Below are positions 7,233 through 14,036 of a stretch of DNA of 16,453 nt, piece by piece; positions within the stretch are counted from its first letter, which is position 1; every line of letters starts with the position of its first letter. Origin of the DNA: Eshraghiella sp964576255 (GTDB lineage Bacteria; Bacillota; Clostridia; Lachnospirales; Lachnospiraceae); NCBI GenBank assembly GCA_964576255.1, contig CAZNUK010000052.1, forward strand, positions 1 through 16,453, read 5' to 3'. The position numbers and the translations under genes are program-made. The notes under the pieces are model-generated. The model did no database searches. It was not told the DNA's origin and was given only the letters and a program-made list of their open reading frames with translations.

Positions 7233-7940
7233 ATGGTAGAAAAACAGAAAATTCTCATCGTTGATGATGATGAAAACATTGCAGAATTAATTTCACTTTA
7301 TCTTACTAAGGAATGCTTTGAAACACGCATAGAGCATGATGGCGAAAGCGCTCTGAATGCATTCGCAGAATTCGCTCCACATCTTATCCTTTTGGATTTG
7401 ATGTTGCCGGGAATGGATGGATATCAGGTATGCCGCGAGATTCGCAAAGAAAGCAACACTCCTATTATTATGCTCTCTGCCAAGGGAGAAATCTTTGATA
7501 AAGTATTGGGACTTGAATTAGGGGCTGATGATTATATGATTAAGCCTTTTGATTCTAAGGAACTTGTGGCAAGGGTTAAGGCTATTCTTCGCCGTACTGT
7601 AGTTGTTCCTAAGGAGCCTGCCCCCCCACAAAAGACAGGAGAATACGTGGAATATCCTGACCTTGTTATTAATCTTACCAACTATTCCGTAACATACAAA
7701 GGAGCCGCTGTAGATATGCCTCCTAAGGAACTGGAGCTTTTATTCTTCCTTGCTTCCTCTCCTAATCAGGTATTTACAAGAGAGCAGCTTCTTGACCACA
7801 TCTGGGGTTACGACTACGTTGGAGATACAAGAACTGTTGACGTTCACATCAAACGTCTCCGCGAAAAAATACATGACCACGAAAAATGGAGCCTTGGAAC
7901 CGTATGGGGAATCGGCTACAAATTTGAAACCAAGAAATAG
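7233..7940 (+). CDS. OmpR/PhoB-family response regulator
   Basis: I place the start at the ATG at 7233 because GGAGG (7223-7227) lies 5 nt upstream; an earlier TTG at 7218 would overlap the end of mutS2 and has no such site. The 235-residue protein has a receiver domain (1-120) with acidic pocket D11-D12-D13, phospho-acceptor D55 (LILLDLMLPGMDG), S82 and K104 (IKPF), then a short Pro-rich linker and a winged-helix DNA-binding domain (about 135-235) with the typical tract TRTVDVHIKRLREKI. It should be phosphorylated by the kinase encoded 8 nt downstream and bind promoter DNA. The target genes cannot be read from the sequence. Overall it resembles the WalR/PhoP group, but I cannot assign an orthologue. 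Confidence 0.93.
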   Translation: MVEKQKILIVDDDENIAELISLYLTKECFETRIEHDGESALNAFAEFAPHLILLDLMLPGMDGYQVCREIRKESNTPIIMLSAKGEIFDKVLGLELGADDYMIKPFDSKELVARVKAILRRTVVVPKEPAPPQKTGEYVEYPDLVINLTNYSVTYKGAAVDMPPKELELLFFLASSPNQVFTREQLLDHIWGYDYVGDTRTVDVHIKRLREKIHDHEKWSLGTVWGIGYKFETKK

Positions 7941-7948
7941 GTATTTCT

Positions 7949-9352
7949 ATGAAAGAACGAATTATTATAAGGTTTATCCTTGTTTTTATTCTAGTGACTC
8001 TTGTTAGTTTTATTCTGACATCATACGTGTCATCCAATCTGACCTATGAGCACCAGATTAACAAAGAAGCCACCAATATGTACGAGGAAGCCAGCTACCT
8101 CTCAACTCAATTTGGAGTGAATTATTATAACCGCACCATGAGCATTGAGGACATCCAGTCAATATGCACCACTGTAGATACTTATATGGACTGCTCCGTA
8201 ATAATGTTGGACCAAAATGGTACCATTCTAATGGACACCAACAATACATATGTGGGAACACAGATTGACTTTGACCCCACTCTTGCAGGAAACTCCAATC
8301 GTTTTACAGATAATTTTTATGGCATATATCAGGAGGAGCAGCTAACCGTATTTTACCCTATCACATACTATTATCAGACCAGGGGATATATGGTTATCAG
8401 CAAGCCTTTGGATTTAATAAAAGAAGAAGCTGACTCCGTATTTAACTACAACTACATAACCATGCTTTTTACACTGGTGCTGACTTTAATTGCCCTACTT
8501 TTGTTATTGGTGGATATATTAAAACCAATCCAGAAAATAACCAAGCTTACCGAGGATTATTCCAAAGGAGATTTTTCCAAAAAAATTAATCTAAAACGTA
8601 GTGACGAAATTGGCCGTCTGGCAGATTCTCTTGACTATATGGGCTCTGAGATTAACAGCTTTAATGAGTACCAGCGCAAATTTATCGCCAATGTATCCCA
8701 TGACTTCCGCTCCCCTTTAACTTCAATTAAAGGATATCTGGAAGCTATGCAGGATGGAACTATTCCACCTGAGCTCTACGACAAATATTTTGGCATTGTA
8801 ATCTCCGAAACAGAGCGATTAACCAAGCTTACTAACAATCTGTTAGCAATTAATAATTTTAATGACCAAGGCATGATTCTTGATTTGTCTGACTTTGATA
8901 TATGTGCGATGATTAAGCAGACCATCGAAACCTTTGAAGGCGTTTGCGCCAAGAAAAAATTGAAATTTAAGCTTGTATTTTCAAGCAAATCATTAAATGT
9001 TAACGCCGACTATGGCAAAATTCAACAGGTACTCTATAACCTTATTGATAATGCCATTAAGTTCAGCAACAATGATTCATCAATTATTATTTCCGTATCA
9101 GAGAAGAATGACCGCATTCTTACCTCCGTTAAGGATTTTGGTATAGGAATCCCAAAAGACAGCGTAGGCAAAATCTGGGAGCGTTTCTACAAAACCGACC
9201 TCTCCCGTGGTAAGGATAAAAAAGGAACCGGGCTAGGCCTCGCCATTGTTAAAGACATTATTAATGCCCACAAAGAATATATTGATGTAGTAAGTACAGA
9301 AGGCGTAGGAACAGAGTTCACCTTCGCCCTGCCGAAATCACGAGCTGTATAA
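7949..9352 (+). CDS. Membrane sensor histidine kinase
   Basis: 467 residues. Transmembrane helix 1 (about 5-29) and helix 2 (about 168-190) frame an extracytoplasmic sensor region of roughly 135 residues that looks like a dCache/PAS-like fold (IMLDQNGTILMDT). Then come a HAMP linker (190-240), a HisKA dimerisation domain with phospho-acceptor H251 (NVSHDFRSPL), and a HATPase domain with N box (NLIDNAIKF, 364-372), G1 (DFGIGIP, 396-402) and G2 (GTGLGLAIV, 426-434). All catalytic boxes are intact. The start has only a weak ribosome binding site (ATAGG overlapping the preceding stop), so translation is probably coupled to the response regulator 8 nt upstream. The pair forms a two-component system resembling WalK/PhoR kinases; the signal is unknown. 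A strong terminator follows at 9417. Confidence 0.94.
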   Translation: MKERIIIRFILVFILVTLVSFILTSYVSSNLTYEHQINKEATNMYEEASYLSTQFGVNYYNRTMSIEDIQSICTTVDTYMDCSVIMLDQNGTILMDTNNTYVGTQIDFDPTLAGNSNRFTDNFYGIYQEEQLTVFYPITYYYQTRGYMVISKPLDLIKEEADSVFNYNYITMLFTLVLTLIALLLLLVDILKPIQKITKLTEDYSKGDFSKKINLKRSDEIGRLADSLDYMGSEINSFNEYQRKFIANVSHDFRSPLTSIKGYLEAMQDGTIPPELYDKYFGIVISETERLTKLTNNLLAINNFNDQGMILDLSDFDICAMIKQTIETFEGVCAKKKLKFKLVFSSKSLNVNADYGKIQQVLYNLIDNAIKFSNNDSSIIISVSEKNDRILTSVKDFGIGIPKDSVGKIWERFYKTDLSRGKDKKGTGLGLAIVKDIINAHKEYIDVVSTEGVGTEFTFALPKSRAV

Positions 9353-9416
9353 TGGCTTGTCTTTATTATTTTCTTTAAAGGGAACTATTCTATTATTTTT
9401 TCTTATAGAGACCGAC

Positions 9417-9457
9417 AAAAGTCTCCATAGCTAAACAACAAAGCTATGGAGACTTTT
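9417..9457. terminator. Strong bidirectional terminator between convergent operons
   Basis: A perfect 16-bp stem, AAAAGTCTCCATAGCT (9417-9432) with AGCTATGGAGACTTTT (9442-9457), closes a 9-nt loop. The T tract (TTTTCTT) follows on the plus strand and a shorter TTTTG on the minus strand. It ends the mutS2-regulator-kinase unit and backs up the terminator at 9492-9523 for the opposing trmL operon. Confidence 0.88.
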
Positions 9458-9491
9458 CTTCCTTAGAACTGGACCTGCGTAACAAATAAAA

Positions 9492-9523
9492 TGCTATGGA
9501 GACTTTCTACAGTCTCCATAGCA
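9492..9523 (-). terminator. Terminator of the trmL operon, built from the same arms as the hairpin at 9417
   Basis: TGCTATGGAGACT (9492-9504) and AGTCTCCATAGCA (9511-9523) form a perfect 13-bp stem with a 6-nt loop. On the minus strand TTTTATTTG follows, as expected of an intrinsic terminator, about 48 nt after the trmL stop codon. The arm GCTATGGAGACT is identical to that of the neighbouring hairpin, so the two could also pair with each other. Confidence 0.8.
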
Positions 9524-9570
9524 AAATATCCTTCAAATAGGTCCCCTCTGCAAAGCAGGAGGTCAATTGA

Positions 9571-10065
9571 TTACTCCCAGGAAAAGGTTCGTGGTTTCCC
9601 GAACATCTTAAGTCCCATATAATCATTTTGTCTCAGTGCCTCATACAAAACGATTGCAACTGAGTTGGACAGATTCAACGAACGAATCTCGCCCCACATT
9701 GGAATTCTTATAGCGGTATCCTGATAATTCTGAAGAATCTCCTCCGGAATTCCCGCGCTTTCCTTGCCAAACATAATATAGCAGTCATCCTCGAATTGTA
9801 CATCTGAGTGAGCTCTTGCTGCCTTGGTGGTAGCCATATATATCTTAGCTCCCGGATTCTTGTCCAGAAAATCCTGAAAATTATCATAAATTCGCACGTC
9901 AAGCTTATCCCAATAATCCAAACCCGCACGCTTTAACATCTTATCATTAATTCTAAACCCCAAAGGCTCAATAAGATGTAATCTGGTATTGGTTGCAACG
10001 CAGGTTCTTCCTATATTACCTGTATTAGCCGGCATCTCCGGCTCGTGTAAGACAATATTTAACAT
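9571..10065 (-). CDS. trmL: tRNA (cytidine/uridine-34-2'-O)-methyltransferase TrmL
   Basis: 164-residue SPOUT-class (trefoil-knot) methyltransferase, a usual TrmL length. It methylates the 2'-hydroxyl of the wobble nucleotide of certain leucine tRNAs with SAM. Visible motifs are PANTGNIGR (12-20), FGKESAGIPEE (99-109) and the knot segment IPMWGEIRSLNLSNS (121-135). It is the last gene of the minus-strand operon: its start lies 11 nt after the CheX-like gene, with AGGG overlapping that stop codon as ribosome binding site. Two terminators follow. Nothing is odd in the sequence; the link to the upstream genes looks positional, not functional. Confidence 0.95.
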   Translation of the reverse strand: MLNIVLHEPEMPANTGNIGRTCVATNTRLHLIEPLGFRINDKMLKRAGLDYWDKLDVRIYDNFQDFLDKNPGAKIYMATTKAARAHSDVQFEDDCYIMFGKESAGIPEEILQNYQDTAIRIPMWGEIRSLNLSNSVAIVLYEALRQNDYMGLKMFGKPRTFSWE

Positions 10066-10076
10066 CAGTATTCCCT

Positions 10077-10547
10077 TTAGGCTTCTTTTACAGAAACGTC
10101 CACTTCAATAACCTTATCACCATCATAGGTAAATGGAATACAGATATTCTGGGCAAAAGTATTTCCGATTGAGAAATTACCCTGAATTACTGTTGGTGGT
10201 GTAATATCAATAATAATGTTCTTAGTTGATAAAACTGTTGCTGCATTACCAAATACCATGTTACCAAGCTCACAAAGAGCACTAAGGGATAACTCATCAA
10301 GTGTTGTAATAGGCATCATACACATCTTGGATGCAATATCACAAGCAACATCATTATGACATGCAAGTAAAACCTGTCCCTTAATATTACCGGTAACACC
10401 AAGGCAAATTACAACTGAATCCTCATTAAATTTACCACTCTTAACATATGGCGCTCCTGCTGCCAATTCAACGCCGCACATACTCTGCAATACGCTCTTA
10501 GCGGCAATAAGGAATGGATTAATATGTTCAATATTCATCTGTTCCAT
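10077..10547 (-). CDS. CheX-like (CheC/CheX phosphatase family) protein
   Basis: 156-residue protein matching the CheX/CheC fold. The conserved phosphatase signature ExxN is present as E93-L-G-N96 in LCELGNMVFGNAATVL, and the N-terminal segment HINPFLIAAKSVLQSM matches the opening helix of the family. CheX dephosphorylates phospho-CheY in chemotaxis. Here no chemotaxis or flagellar gene is nearby; instead the gene lies 26 nt after an aminotransferase and 11 nt before trmL. It may act on CheY elsewhere in the genome or on another receiver protein. The start has an excellent GGAGGAG 6 nt upstream, so it may be translated strongly and independently of its neighbours. Family assignment is good; the substrate is inferred. 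Confidence 0.85.
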   Translation of the reverse strand: MEQMNIEHINPFLIAAKSVLQSMCGVELAAGAPYVKSGKFNEDSVVICLGVTGNIKGQVLLACHNDVACDIASKMCMMPITTLDELSLSALCELGNMVFGNAATVLSTKNIIIDITPPTVIQGNFSIGNTFAQNICIPFTYDGDKVIEVDVSVKEA

Positions 10548-10573
10548 GTTCGTCTCCTCCGTATTCTTAATTA

Positions 10574-11731
10574 TTATAGTGTACTAATAAAATGTTCCAG
10601 TCTATCCATAGCTGTCTTAAGATTTTTAAATGAGCTGGCATAGGACATTCTCAAAAATCCTTCTCCGCTGTCACCAAAGGCTGTTCCCGGTACAACCGCA
10701 ACCTTCTCCTCTTTCAAAAACCTTGTGGCAAATTCATCCGATGTCAATCCGAATTTAGCAATATTAGGGAAAATATAAAATGCTCCAAATGGTTCAAAGC
10801 ACTGCAACCCCATTCCTCTAAGTCTGGTAAGCATAAAATTACGTCGGGTGTCATATTCTGCCTTCATCTTAGCAACTGCCTCGTCGCCATTATTAAGTGC
10901 CTCAATCGCAGCATGCTGGCTGGTAGTTGGTGCACACATAATTGCAAACTGATGAATTTTGAGCATCTGCTTGAGAATAATCTCCGGACCACAGGCATAA
11001 CCCAGTCTCCAGCCGGTCATTGCGTGTGATTTAGAGAAACCGTTAATAACAACCGTTCTCTCTCTCATACCCTCAATTGATGCAATGGAACAATGTTCCC
11101 CCTTATAGGTAAGCTCTGAATATATTTCGTCAGATACAACAAAAATATCCTTCTCTATACAAACCTTTGCGATAGCCTCCAATTCCTGTCGGTTCATAAC
11201 CGCACCGGTTGGATTATTCGGAAAGGGCAGTACCAAAATCTTCGTCTTAGGTGTAATTGCAGCTATTAGTTCCTCCGGTGTAAGCTTAAACTCATTCTTC
11301 TCCTGAAGCGGAACAACTACCGGAGCTCCATCTGCAAGCACAACACATGGCAAATAAGATACATAACTTGGTTGAGGTATAATAACCTCTTCTCCCGGAT
11401 TAAGCATTGCACGAAAAGCCAAATCAATAGCTTCACTTCCTCCGACCGTAACAATGGTCTCATTCTCCGGGTCATATTTAATACCGTATTTTCTATCCAG
11501 AAACTCATTAATTGTAATTCTTAATTCCTTAAGTCCGGAATTCCCAGTGTAATGAGTCTTCCCCTTAGATAAGGAACGGATTCCTTCCTCAATAATAGGC
11601 CATGGAGTATCAAAATCAGGTTCTCCAACACCCAGAGAAATTGCATCCTTCATCTCACTTACTATATCGAAGAATTTACGAATTCCTGACGGCTGTATTG
11701 TCTGAATTTTGTCTGAAATTGGGCTTCTCAT
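10574..11731 (-). CDS. PLP-dependent class I/II aminotransferase
   Basis: 385-residue fold-type I aminotransferase. Visible: YTGNSGL (61-67), GGSEAIDLA (97-105), PFPNNPTGAV (169-178), the PLP-contacting SDEIYSELTY (200-209) and the Schiff-base lysine K234 in GFSKSHAMTGWRLGY. A C-terminal Arg in FLRMSYASS should bind the substrate carboxylate. It belongs with the aspartate/alanine/aromatic aminotransferases of subgroup I-gamma; the exact amino acid cannot be read. The start codon overlaps the stop of the Lrp-type regulator (ATGA, 11728-11731) and has only a distant AAAGGA, so translation is probably coupled. The regulator may control this gene in response to an amino acid, as is common for Lrp/AsnC neighbours. 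Confidence 0.92.
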   Translation of the reverse strand: MRSPISDKIQTIQPSGIRKFFDIVSEMKDAISLGVGEPDFDTPWPIIEEGIRSLSKGKTHYTGNSGLKELRITINEFLDRKYGIKYDPENETIVTVGGSEAIDLAFRAMLNPGEEVIIPQPSYVSYLPCVVLADGAPVVVPLQEKNEFKLTPEELIAAITPKTKILVLPFPNNPTGAVMNRQELEAIAKVCIEKDIFVVSDEIYSELTYKGEHCSIASIEGMRERTVVINGFSKSHAMTGWRLGYACGPEIILKQMLKIHQFAIMCAPTTSQHAAIEALNNGDEAVAKMKAEYDTRRNFMLTRLRGMGLQCFEPFGAFYIFPNIAKFGLTSDEFATRFLKEEKVAVVPGTAFGDSGEGFLRMSYASSFKNLKTAMDRLEHFISTL

Positions 11732-12210
11732 GGGGTTACTAACATCCTTTCATCATCATTAGGAACGTCTAACACTGTACCATGATCCTTGTATTTCTTA
11801 AGAACAAAATGTGTCGAGGTGCTAAGAACTGCATCAAGTGGAGCAAGCTTGTTGGATACAAACATCGCAACCTCCTTCATAGTCTTTTCTTCGATAATAA
11901 CTGTAAAATCAAAGCCACCTGACATAAGGTAAAGTGCCGAAATCTGACTATAGTTATAAATTCTCTCCGCAATGGCGTCAAATCCAAGTCCCTTCTGTGG
12001 TGTAACCTTAACCTCAATAAGAGCTGTAACCTTCTCATCACTGGTCTTATCCCAATTAATTAATGTATGATATCCGCAGATAATATGCTCCTTCTCCATC
12101 TCTGCGATTTCATTAGCAATATTAACCTCTGACTCTCCCAAAAGTGATGCCAGATCTGCAATATCTATACGGCTGTTTTTTTCTAAAATTGCTAAAATTG
12201 CTTCTCTCAT
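11728..12210 (-). CDS. Lrp/AsnC-family transcriptional regulator
   Basis: 160 residues with the family layout: an N-terminal winged helix-turn-helix (about 1-58, including IDIADLASLLGESEVNIANE) and a C-terminal ligand-binding RAM (ACT-like) domain (about 62-140, including ALIEVKVTP and MSGGFDFTVII). Such proteins form octameric rings and respond to amino acids. The gene overlaps the aminotransferase by 4 nt, a strong sign that it regulates or senses the amino acid handled there. The start has AGAGGT about 7 nt upstream. The gene before it, the AIR-synthase-like one, ends 30 nt upstream, so the regulator probably also controls its own operon. Confidence 0.9.
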   Translation of the reverse strand: MREAILAILEKNSRIDIADLASLLGESEVNIANEIAEMEKEHIICGYHTLINWDKTSDEKVTALIEVKVTPQKGLGFDAIAERIYNYSQISALYLMSGGFDFTVIIEEKTMKEVAMFVSNKLAPLDAVLSTSTHFVLKKYKDHGTVLDVPNDDERMLVTP

Positions 12211-12240
12211 TATCAGACCTCTTTTCTAAAATAATAGGGC

Positions 12241-13179
12241 TTACACCCGTTCAAGATATCTAATCTCATCATCTACACAGATGATTTTATCATTATTATC
12301 TGTAAAGCATCCTATGTATGCTGCCGGCACACCTTTTTCTGTAATATACTGTGCCAGGTCTTTTGCCTTATCACAAACAAGCATAAGGCTTCCCGAGGAC
12401 TTCATCCTGTATATATTCAGCTCGCAAAGATATGCGAGCTCTATTATCTCCTGTCTTACCGGAATATCCCTTAAAGAAACCTTAAATCCAAGTCCTGAAC
12501 CTTCAGCCATATCCCAAAGACTGCCAAAAACTCCTCCATCGGAATTATCATGCATAATGACATCCCCAAAATCCAGACCCATTGACGCTTCTTCTTCCAC
12601 AGTAAGCCATTCTATATATTGACCGAAGGTACTCATATAATATGGAGAAAATCTATCCTTCAGCTTCTCTAATGTATTCTGATTGTTCAAAAGTATGGCA
12701 GCCTCTTCAAGTCCTGCCCATTTGGTCATTACAATTCCCATTCCGGGTCTTATATCCCTAACTCCGGGTCTTGTAGCTGCAAGCTCCCCGATTGCCGTAG
12801 CTGTGGATATAGCTCTGGTAACCACATCACTGACTTCTGTATGTCCACCTGAAAGTTCAGTGTGACATAATCTGCATGCCGCCATAGTCTGTCTGGTAAG
12901 CTTCTTTAAATCTCGTTCCTTAGTCTTATCCGATATAATAAATGCGGTCTCCACACCAAGCACCTTACCGCCAGTTGCCCACACATTATTGCAAGCCTTA
13001 ATTACAGCTAACACAGGTGCTATCTCAGAATCCACCAGTCCCACCTGGGTAGAACTTACAGTTAAAGCTCCATTCCCATGCAAAAACACTGTCGAATCCA
13101 CACCGGTTCTTGGTCCTTTACCAATTATATTAACCACACTTCTCTTGAGAACATTTCCCGGAACCTTGCCTATATTCAT
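12241..13179 (-). CDS. AIR synthase-related (PurM/HypE-like) ATP-binding protein
   Basis: 312-residue member of the PurM/ThiL/SelD/HypE superfamily, which phosphorylates substrates through ATP-bound intermediates. Visible landmarks: TVSSTQVGLVD (40-50), the glycine-rich LSGGHTEVSDVV (109-120), a GMGIVMTKWAGLE linker (146-158), and DNSDGGVFGSLWDMAEGSGLG (residues 211-231), which corresponds to the second ATP-site domain. It ends RYLERV and lacks the C-terminal Cys that receives the carbamoyl group in true HypE, and no other hyp gene is nearby, so annotation as a hydrogenase maturation factor would be doubtful. It is the first gene of an operon with an Lrp regulator and an aminotransferase, suggesting a role in amino-acid or cofactor metabolism, but the substrate is unknown. 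AGGTGTG precedes the ATG. Confidence 0.82.
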   Translation of the reverse strand: MNIGKVPGNVLKRSVVNIIGKGPRTGVDSTVFLHGNGALTVSSTQVGLVDSEIAPVLAVIKACNNVWATGGKVLGVETAFIISDKTKERDLKKLTRQTMAACRLCHTELSGGHTEVSDVVTRAISTATAIGELAATRPGVRDIRPGMGIVMTKWAGLEEAAILLNNQNTLEKLKDRFSPYYMSTFGQYIEWLTVEEEASMGLDFGDVIMHDNSDGGVFGSLWDMAEGSGLGFKVSLRDIPVRQEIIELAYLCELNIYRMKSSGSLMLVCDKAKDLAQYITEKGVPAAYIGCFTDNNDKIICVDDEIRYLERV

Positions 13180-13209
13180 ATCACACCTGAAACGAGTTTA
13201 TTTCTCTAT

Positions 13210-13238
13210 ATTTTATCACATTCTTGTAAATATTCCAA
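13210..13238 (-). promoter_or_regulatory. Likely sigma-A promoter of the AIR-synthase/Lrp/aminotransferase/CheX/trmL operon
   Basis: On the minus strand TTGGAA (13233-13238), a 17-nt spacer and TAAAAT (13210-13215) preceded by an extended TGA give a good promoter. Transcription would start near 13203, about 24 nt before the first start codon. No Lrp-type palindrome is obvious around it. Confidence 0.68.
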
Positions 13239-13286
13239 CCCATAAGGCACTTTTTTTGTTGCTATGTTCCAGAATAAAATGTATAG

Positions 13287-13385
13287 TTAAAGCAGAGAAG
13301 CCAACAAAGGTATAATCATTGCAAGTATAAGGATTACTGCAAGTATTATTGTCATTATTCTTTTAGTCTTGGTTTTTCTAAACAT
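13287..13385 (-). CDS. 32-residue basic single-pass membrane microprotein
   Basis: A 33-codon frame starts at the ATG at 13385 with AAAGGA about 7 nt upstream and ends in TAA at 13287-13289. The product has a basic N-terminus (MFRKTKTKR) followed by one long hydrophobic helix (IMTIILAVILILAMIIPLLA), ending SLL. This layout is typical of genuine tiny membrane proteins of Firmicutes, such as Prli42 or DUF4044 proteins, but I cannot assign it to either. It is divergent from the TPR-like gene, with only 27 bp between the two start codons. A possible promoter lies inside that gene (13452-13479). The operon promoter for the AIR-synthase gene lies downstream, so co-transcription with that operon is possible because I see no terminator between. 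Clear start site, composition and length make it likely real. Confidence 0.68.
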   Translation of the reverse strand: MFRKTKTKRIMTIILAVILILAMIIPLLASLL

Positions 13386-13412
13386 ATTATTTTCCTTTCA
13401 TGCGAGGTATTT

Positions 13413-14036
13413 ATGGATAATTTTGGTCCTGTTATTATTTTTTGTACACTAATTATATGTGCTCTTGTATTTTATGAAATCCGCAAATCCCGTCGTAACC
13501 TTGACAAGGGCGAACGCCTCTTCTGGGCTAGGGAACACAAAGCCAACAGCACCCGTAAAAAAGACATCTCCAGTCTAGACTACATTGTGATTCCCACTGA
13601 CAAGCTTCCCCTCAATCCAAGTGAGGATGATGAAGTTGCAGAATATCAACAAACCATTCTCGGGCTAAGCGAGAAAAAAATCCTTAATCTGTCGGACAAA
13701 TCTAACACTGACCTTAAATTGGAATACGGTGTTGCCAATCTTACAATATTAACGGAGTATGACAATAACTATACCACTTTAATTAACACTCTGACAAGAT
13801 GGGGAGCCAGATTATTTCAGTTGGAGCAAACAGAGGATGCCCTTCGTGTGTTGGAATACGGTATCAGCATAGATTCAGATGCGAGCCGCACTTTCTATCT
13901 GTTAGCAGAATATTACGCTAACACACATCGTCCCGATGAAATTGACCGATTGATAGTGAAGGCTGAAAACATTCACTCCCTGATGAAGGCTTCTATTATC
14001 AAAAAACTTAACGAATACCGCCAAGGCTGTGATTAG
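13413..14036 (+). CDS. Membrane-anchored TPR-like protein of unknown function
   Basis: 207 residues. The N-terminus has one membrane helix (about 5-22, GPVIIFCTLIICALVFYEI) followed by basic residues, so the bulk probably lies in the cytoplasm, though topology is not certain. A charged linker (25-95) leads to a helical region (about 105-205) with TPR-like pairs: WGARLFQLEQTEDALRVLEY followed by SIDSDASRTFYLLAEYYA. I do not recognise a named family. GAGGT lies 5 nt before the ATG. It starts 27 bp from a divergent microprotein gene, and its stop overlaps the 3' end of nth by 4 nt on the opposite strand. A TATAAT at 13311-13316 could be its -10 box, but no good -35 pairs with it. TPR proteins usually mediate protein contacts; the partner is unknown. 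Confidence 0.75.
   Translation: MDNFGPVIIFCTLIICALVFYEIRKSRRNLDKGERLFWAREHKANSTRKKDISSLDYIVIPTDKLPLNPSEDDEVAEYQQTILGLSEKKILNLSDKSNTDLKLEYGVANLTILTEYDNNYTTLINTLTRWGARLFQLEQTEDALRVLEYGISIDSDASRTFYLLAEYYANTHRPDEIDRLIVKAENIHSLMKASIIKKLNEYRQGCD
13452..13479 (-). promoter_or_regulatory. Possible promoter of the microprotein gene
   Basis: On the minus strand TTTCAT (13474-13479), a 16-nt spacer and a consensus TATAAT (13452-13457) lie inside the divergent TPR-like gene. The leader would be about 60 nt. The -35 box is poor, so this is only a candidate. Confidence 0.35.

Noticed and set aside
9353..9570. Repeats between the convergent operons as a CRISPR array or insertion-sequence ends
   Set aside because: Only four arm copies are present, all explained by two terminator hairpins; there are no regular spacers and no transposase.
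12241..13179. Annotation of the AIR-synthase-like protein as hydrogenase maturation factor HypE
   Set aside because: The C-terminal Cys needed for carbamoyl transfer is missing and no other hydrogenase gene is present in the window.
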